From assembly GCA_035532215.1 (NCBI GenBank), contig DATKRK010000096.1, positions 1-36,937 on the forward strand: a stretch of 36,937 bases of DNA. Reading direction: 5' to 3'. This DNA comes from JAICIG01 sp035532215. GTDB lineage: Bacteria; Planctomycetota; Planctomycetia; Pirellulales; JAICIG01. The stretch's first letter is position 1. Each line of letters starts with the position of its first letter. Shown here one piece after another: positions 33,770 to 36,937 of this stretch. A model generated the notes under the pieces. The model saw only the letters and a list, made by a program, of their open reading frames with translations. It made no database searches and was not told the origin of the DNA. The position numbers and the translations under genes were made by a program.

Positions 33770-33931
33770 GATTAGGGGCAGGATTGCGGCGGAATTGCGT
33801 TTTAACGACACCAGAGAGCGCCGCTGCCGGGCCAACGCAAGTCATTGAAGACATGCAATTTAAGAAGGTTTATTCTTGCCGTAGCTGGTGGCGATTTGGC
33901 GCATGATTGCGACGGAATTGCGTTTTAGCGA
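33770..33931. repeat. Pair of 39-bp direct repeats at the edge of the replicon module
   Basis: Bases 33770-33808 and 33893-33931 match in 34 of 39 positions, with the common core CGGAATTGCGTTTTA. They are spaced 123 bases apart. The second copy ends 7 bases before the stop of the AlbA_2-type gene. They may be a module boundary, a recombination site or the ends of a lost element. No gene lies between them. Confidence 0.7.
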
Positions 33932-33937
33932 GGCGGA

Positions 33938-35551
33938 TCATGAGGCTTCCTCGCCAAAGAACCAGCGCCCGCCTTTCGTCCGGCCGCGGCTGTGTACCAT
34001 TTGGTCCGCCTTTAATTCCTTGAGCAAGGTCTGCATTTGATCCCGCGAAAGCGCATGGAATTCCTGCAACAGGTGGCTTAAGGGGCATCCTTCATCGGAA
34101 CGGGTACGGAGGTAATCGAGGATCTGCTTTTTCATCGCGTCACGATCGAGAAGCGGCGGCGTGTTTGATGCGTCATAAAATTCGGGGTTGAGGATGTAGC
34201 GCGCGCCGCGTCCGCGCCCGTGGGATCGGATCAGCCCCTCTTTCTTGAGAGCCTCGAACTCGTCGTGATAGGCGCTGGGGACGGGATTGCCGCGACGAAC
34301 GAGGTCGAGAACGAGGTATTCGTGAGAGGAAAGCGGCGATTTTCGAGTGGGTTCGATCTGGGCCAGGAACTTGACGAAGCTTGCGTCCTGTACGTTCCCG
34401 CGCAGGCAAAGGAAAACTTCATGGTCGTCGGAGCGTGCGTAGTCCGGCAGCGGCTTGCTGTCTCGCACGGCCTCGACGAGCATCCGGTTGGCTCCCTGGC
34501 CGGACCGCTCGACCAGGCCGCAGCGAAGCAGCGTTTCGGCGATGCGCCGGTTGCGCGGGAATTGCTTGTCGATCAAGTTGTCGGGGGTGATCCCGGTTGG
34601 AAACCCGCCGGGGCTGACAATCTCCAAGCGGCGAGGAAACTGCCGTACAAAAACTGAACCGGGATGGCGGTAATCGCGGTGGCTGACCGCGTTGAGCAGG
34701 GCTTCGCGCACCGAGCCTTCGCGAAACGTATCGATGGCGTGCATGACCATGCCTTCCTGATAGTGTTGCTTGTCGTTGCGCAGGTTGATGGTTTCCCAAA
34801 CTTTGTCGAAATAGGCGGGAAAACCTTGGCGGTATTCGTTTCGCTGATTGGCGGGTCCGGGCGCATCCGACGAGCGGTACTCGAAGACGACCTCGGCCTG
34901 CGCGAGGTATCTGGTTAACGCTTTGGCCTTGCCGAGTAAAATCAAGGCGGCATAGGTGACGCCCTCGGCCGAAATGAGGTCGGCGTCTTCCAATAGTCGC
35001 CGCGTGGCGGCTTTCGCCAGAGACTCGTTGCCGGATGCGTCCTGCCACCGCCTTCTGAAATCCTCGATGGCCATAGGGTCCAAGTCGGCGAGCGTGGCCT
35101 TGGGGCAGATTTCGGCGGAGAAGTCAGGAGCCGCCTCATCAAAAATGCGCCGCAGCATGTCGGGCGTCATCGGCGCCAGGTCTTCGCCGGCGCGCATCCA
35201 GTAGGCTCCCTCGACGGCAATCGGCATGCCGACCGGCCGCGAGGGTGCAGTGAAAACCACTACGCGGCCGTCGGGGTGCAGGATTTCTTCGCCTTCCACA
35301 CGAAGATGGAGCTTCTCAATCAAGCGGGCTTTGGTCCGCTCCAGGTCGGCAAACGCCTGGCTGCCGACGACCTTGCGCGGGCGTCGATCAGTGACGCCCA
35401 GCACGATGGAGCCGCCACCCTCGTTTGCCAACGCGGCGCAGTATTTGACGAGCTTCTCGAAATGGAAATTGTTCTTGGCTTCCTTGAATTCGAGGTGCTG
35501 GCCTTCTTTCGCTTTGAGCCATTCTTCGAGTTGCTGGCTTGATACGGTCAT
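33938..35551 (-). CDS. Schlafen AlbA_2 / ATPase-like regulatory protein
   Basis: 537 residues. The N-terminal AlbA_2 domain (about 1-120) shows EGQHLEFKEAKNN, AALANEGGGSIVLGVTD and PVGMPIAVEGAYWMRAGED, the pattern of the Schlafen AlbA_2 nucleic-acid-binding family. The middle has a GHKL-type ATPase-like segment: SVREALLNAVSHRDYR (about 285-300) and GLVERSGQGANRML (about 345-360). The C-terminus contains winged-helix-like segments (about 385-460 and 475-537). Such proteins are annotated as ATP-binding or transcriptional regulators and are often found on mobile elements and near defence genes. It is transcribed away from the origin at 35.8-36.0 kb. Confidence 0.88.
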   Translation of the reverse strand: MTVSSQQLEEWLKAKEGQHLEFKEAKNNFHFEKLVKYCAALANEGGGSIVLGVTDRRPRKVVGSQAFADLERTKARLIEKLHLRVEGEEILHPDGRVVVFTAPSRPVGMPIAVEGAYWMRAGEDLAPMTPDMLRRIFDEAAPDFSAEICPKATLADLDPMAIEDFRRRWQDASGNESLAKAATRRLLEDADLISAEGVTYAALILLGKAKALTRYLAQAEVVFEYRSSDAPGPANQRNEYRQGFPAYFDKVWETINLRNDKQHYQEGMVMHAIDTFREGSVREALLNAVSHRDYRHPGSVFVRQFPRRLEIVSPGGFPTGITPDNLIDKQFPRNRRIAETLLRCGLVERSGQGANRMLVEAVRDSKPLPDYARSDDHEVFLCLRGNVQDASFVKFLAQIEPTRKSPLSSHEYLVLDLVRRGNPVPSAYHDEFEALKKEGLIRSHGRGRGARYILNPEFYDASNTPPLLDRDAMKKQILDYLRTRSDEGCPLSHLLQEFHALSRDQMQTLLKELKADQMVHSRGRTKGGRWFFGEEAS

Positions 35552-35810
35552 GCTGGGCCTTGGGTCGCGCCAGAAGCACGGTTAGTTCGTCGTTTTGCGT
35601 TGATGGCGGCAAGGGGGATTGGCGTGCTTCTCTGAAGGCCGGACCATCGGTGATGTGAGTCATTTCTCTATCCCGCGACGAAAGACCTGTCAAGCAGCGG
35701 CGATCGTCGCACGACTGAGAGTCAAAGAGGCGTTCTTTTCTTGAATGCCACTTGAAGCCCCTCCCCTTGCCTCGTTCGATCGGTTTTGATTCTGAATCAG
35801 CGAGATCGAC

Positions 35811-36012
35811 ACGTTATCCACAGGGCGCGGCCGTTAAGTAAGTTAATATACTTGTTTAGGTTAAACAGTTAGCCGCCCGGTAAGCCGTTGGCCGGTTTGC
35901 AGAATCGGGCGACCCGTGCGCCCAATAGCCCGAGGATTTGCGCCCAATAGCCCGAATCGGCTGCGCCTAATAGCCCGATAACCGTGCGCCCAATAGCCCG
36001 GCGCTATCCACA
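35811..36012. other. Probable replication origin (DnaA boxes, AT-rich zone, iterons)
   Basis: A consensus DnaA box, TTATCCACA, lies at 35814-35822. An AT-rich stretch follows at about 35831-35871 (with TTAATATACTTG). Four iterons come next (35917-36001) and a second DnaA box, CTATCCACA (one mismatch), at 36004-36012. The rep gene is directly alongside at 36100, transcribed towards the origin. This order (DnaA box, melting zone, iterons, rep) is the standard layout of iteron-controlled plasmid origins. Confidence 0.8.
35917..36001. repeat. Four 17-bp iterons at 22-23-bp spacing
   Basis: The unit TGCGCCCAATAGCCCGA occurs at 35917, 35939, 35962 (one change: CCTAAT) and 35985 (last base G). Spacings of 22, 23 and 23 bases put the copies on the same face of the helix, as expected for initiator binding. 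A fifth, degenerate unit (TACGCCTAATCGCCCG) lies at 36095-36110 and overlaps the rep stop codon. Confidence 0.9.
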
Positions 36013-36099
36013 GCCTCGGAACGAGCCACATGTGCCTTCAGCGCGGCTGAATTCAGGGTGGCGGGCCTCGATTTGATTGGATCGGAAATCGATTTACGC

Positions 36100-36937
36100 C
36101 TAATCGCCCGTGTCATTCTGGGACAAGTCATTGAATTTCAACGAGGCGGAATAAATGCCCTTGCCCGGCGTCTGGCGCCGGCCGGGGAAGCGGGGATATT
36201 CCGCGTTGGGGTGCGTGGTGGGCAGTTGCGCCCGATGGACGAAGCGGACGATCTCGTCCCCCTCCCCGTTCCGCTCCAACGACAATTCATATTCGGGCAA
36301 CTGGTTGGCCTGGACGACCTGGCGGATGTCGATCGCGAAATCCGACGGCCGGGCGGAGGAGCCGGATTTCTCGTAGAGCTGCCGCATAGTGAAGCCCCAG
36401 CCGCCTACTTGGCTGCCGGCATGCTTGCGGGCGACGCGGTAAAGCCAGCGTTCGATGCCGCCGGTCAGCAGGAAATAGTCCTCGTGAATGGTCAGCACCA
36501 ATCCCTGCTCGGTGATGCCCTCGTAGAGCCAGTTGGGTAGCGTGATCGTCATGCCGGTCGGCTCGCCGCTTTTCTCATCGATGGTCTCGGTCCAGCTGTC
36601 GAGCCAGTGAAATGACGTGAACTTCTTTTTGCCGTTGGCGCGGATGTTGGTGCGGACGGCGGTGTGAGCCAGCCGCTCCAGCGCCGCGCGGAGGCGAATG
36701 TAGTCTTTGCCGCCGGTCGTGCGGCGGATGGAGCGAAGCAGATTATAGGGATGGAACTGGATGGTCCGGGACGGCGTCAGGCCGCGATCGAGGGCTTCGG
36801 TGATTTGCGTACTCGCCCAGATCAGGAGGTCGGCGTCCCAGATGGTCGCCATGCCGAACTGCGGGTTGGCGCTCACTTCGACCCAGACGTTGCCGACGCT
36901 GTACTGGATTGGCTCCAGCCTGGTGCGCTTCGCCAGG
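36100..36937 (-). CDS. RPA-family replication initiator, 5' end cut off by the window edge
   Basis: The frame is open from the right edge (first residues LAKRTRLEPIQYSVGNVWVE) to the stop at 36100-36102, giving 278 visible residues. A GTG at 36876 is internal, not the start, because family-like sequence continues upstream. Landmarks of the replication initiator protein A family are FGMATIWDADLLIWASTQI, TPSRTIQFHPYNLLRSI, TGGKDYIRLRAALERL, VLTIHEDYFLLTGG, ERWLYRVARKHAG and KSGSSARPSDFAIDIR. It should bind the adjacent iterons to open the origin. RPA initiators occur on plasmids and integrative elements, mainly described in alphaproteobacteria. Confidence 0.92.
   Translation of the reverse strand, partial: LAKRTRLEPIQYSVGNVWVEVSANPQFGMATIWDADLLIWASTQITEALDRGLTPSRTIQFHPYNLLRSIRRTTGGKDYIRLRAALERLAHTAVRTNIRANGKKKFTSFHWLDSWTETIDEKSGEPTGMTITLPNWLYEGITEQGLVLTIHEDYFLLTGGIERWLYRVARKHAGSQVGGWGFTMRQLYEKSGSSARPSDFAIDIRQVVQANQLPEYELSLERNGEGDEIVRFVHRAQLPTTHPNAEYPRFPGRRQTPGKGIYSASLKFNDLSQNDTGD

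Noticed and set aside
33066..33900. Integrase or transposase gene at the border of the replicon module
   Set aside because: No frame with tyrosine recombinase (R-x-x-R, Y) or DDE-type motifs was found in this stretch on either strand.

Overview
The window is GC-rich bacterial DNA, almost certainly from a planctomycete (Planctomycetota). The evidence is a BBP7-type outer-membrane beta-barrel protein, the planctomycete dispersed repeat whose translation reads TRSVSEG, a giant secreted protein carrying the N-terminal planctomycete signature LExRDLLT, a PQQ-like propeller with an EF-hand insert, and proteins beginning with the FTLRRLL-type membrane leader.

Layout. Positions 1-7.9 kb hold chromosome-type genes: a group 1 truncated haemoglobin (cut by the left edge), a conserved hypothetical, an Nramp-like transporter, a PQQ-like propeller, and the translation block rpmE (L31), prfA (RF1) and prmC (the methylase that modifies the RF1 GGQ glutamine). 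At 8.08-8.13 kb lies only the 3' part of a tRNA-Leu(UAG) gene, the usual scar left when an element integrates into a tRNA gene. Its orientation predicts that inserted DNA lies to its right.

Positions 8.8-15.8 kb hold what looks like a lipid-tailoring and export locus. It has a FAD oxidoreductase of the geranylgeranyl-reductase type, an NnrU/MddA/ICMT-like membrane methyltransferase, an Erg6-like SAM methyltransferase, a YceI polyisoprenoid-binding-type protein, and a DevC-DevA-DevB-like exporter (permease, ATPase, membrane-fusion protein). Then come an LtaS/sulfatase-like membrane enzyme, a small EF-hand protein, ApbE (FMN transferase) and a second ICMT-like methyltransferase.

Positions 21-33 kb are a cell-surface region. 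It contains a 1434-residue secreted protein with seven near-identical DUF11 repeats, a second DevC-DevA-DevB-like exporter, a two-haem cytochrome fused to a predicted outer-membrane barrel, and a BBP7 barrel protein. Two copies of a ~115-bp non-coding element with terminal inverted repeats lie upstream of the DUF11 gene and of the cytochrome-barrel gene.

Positions 33.8-36.9 kb are a mobile replicon module. It has a Schlafen-AlbA_2/ATPase-like protein, an origin with two DnaA boxes, an AT-rich stretch and four 17-bp iterons at 22-23-bp spacing, and an RPA-family replication initiator that runs off the right edge. Together with the tRNA scar this suggests an integrated plasmid or ICE, although no integrase is visible in the window.

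The most unusual items are the cytochrome-barrel fusion, the twin inverted-repeat elements, the lipid-tailoring/DevBCA locus, the iteron origin and the Nramp homologue with calcium-binding loops. All functions are inferred from sequence reading alone.
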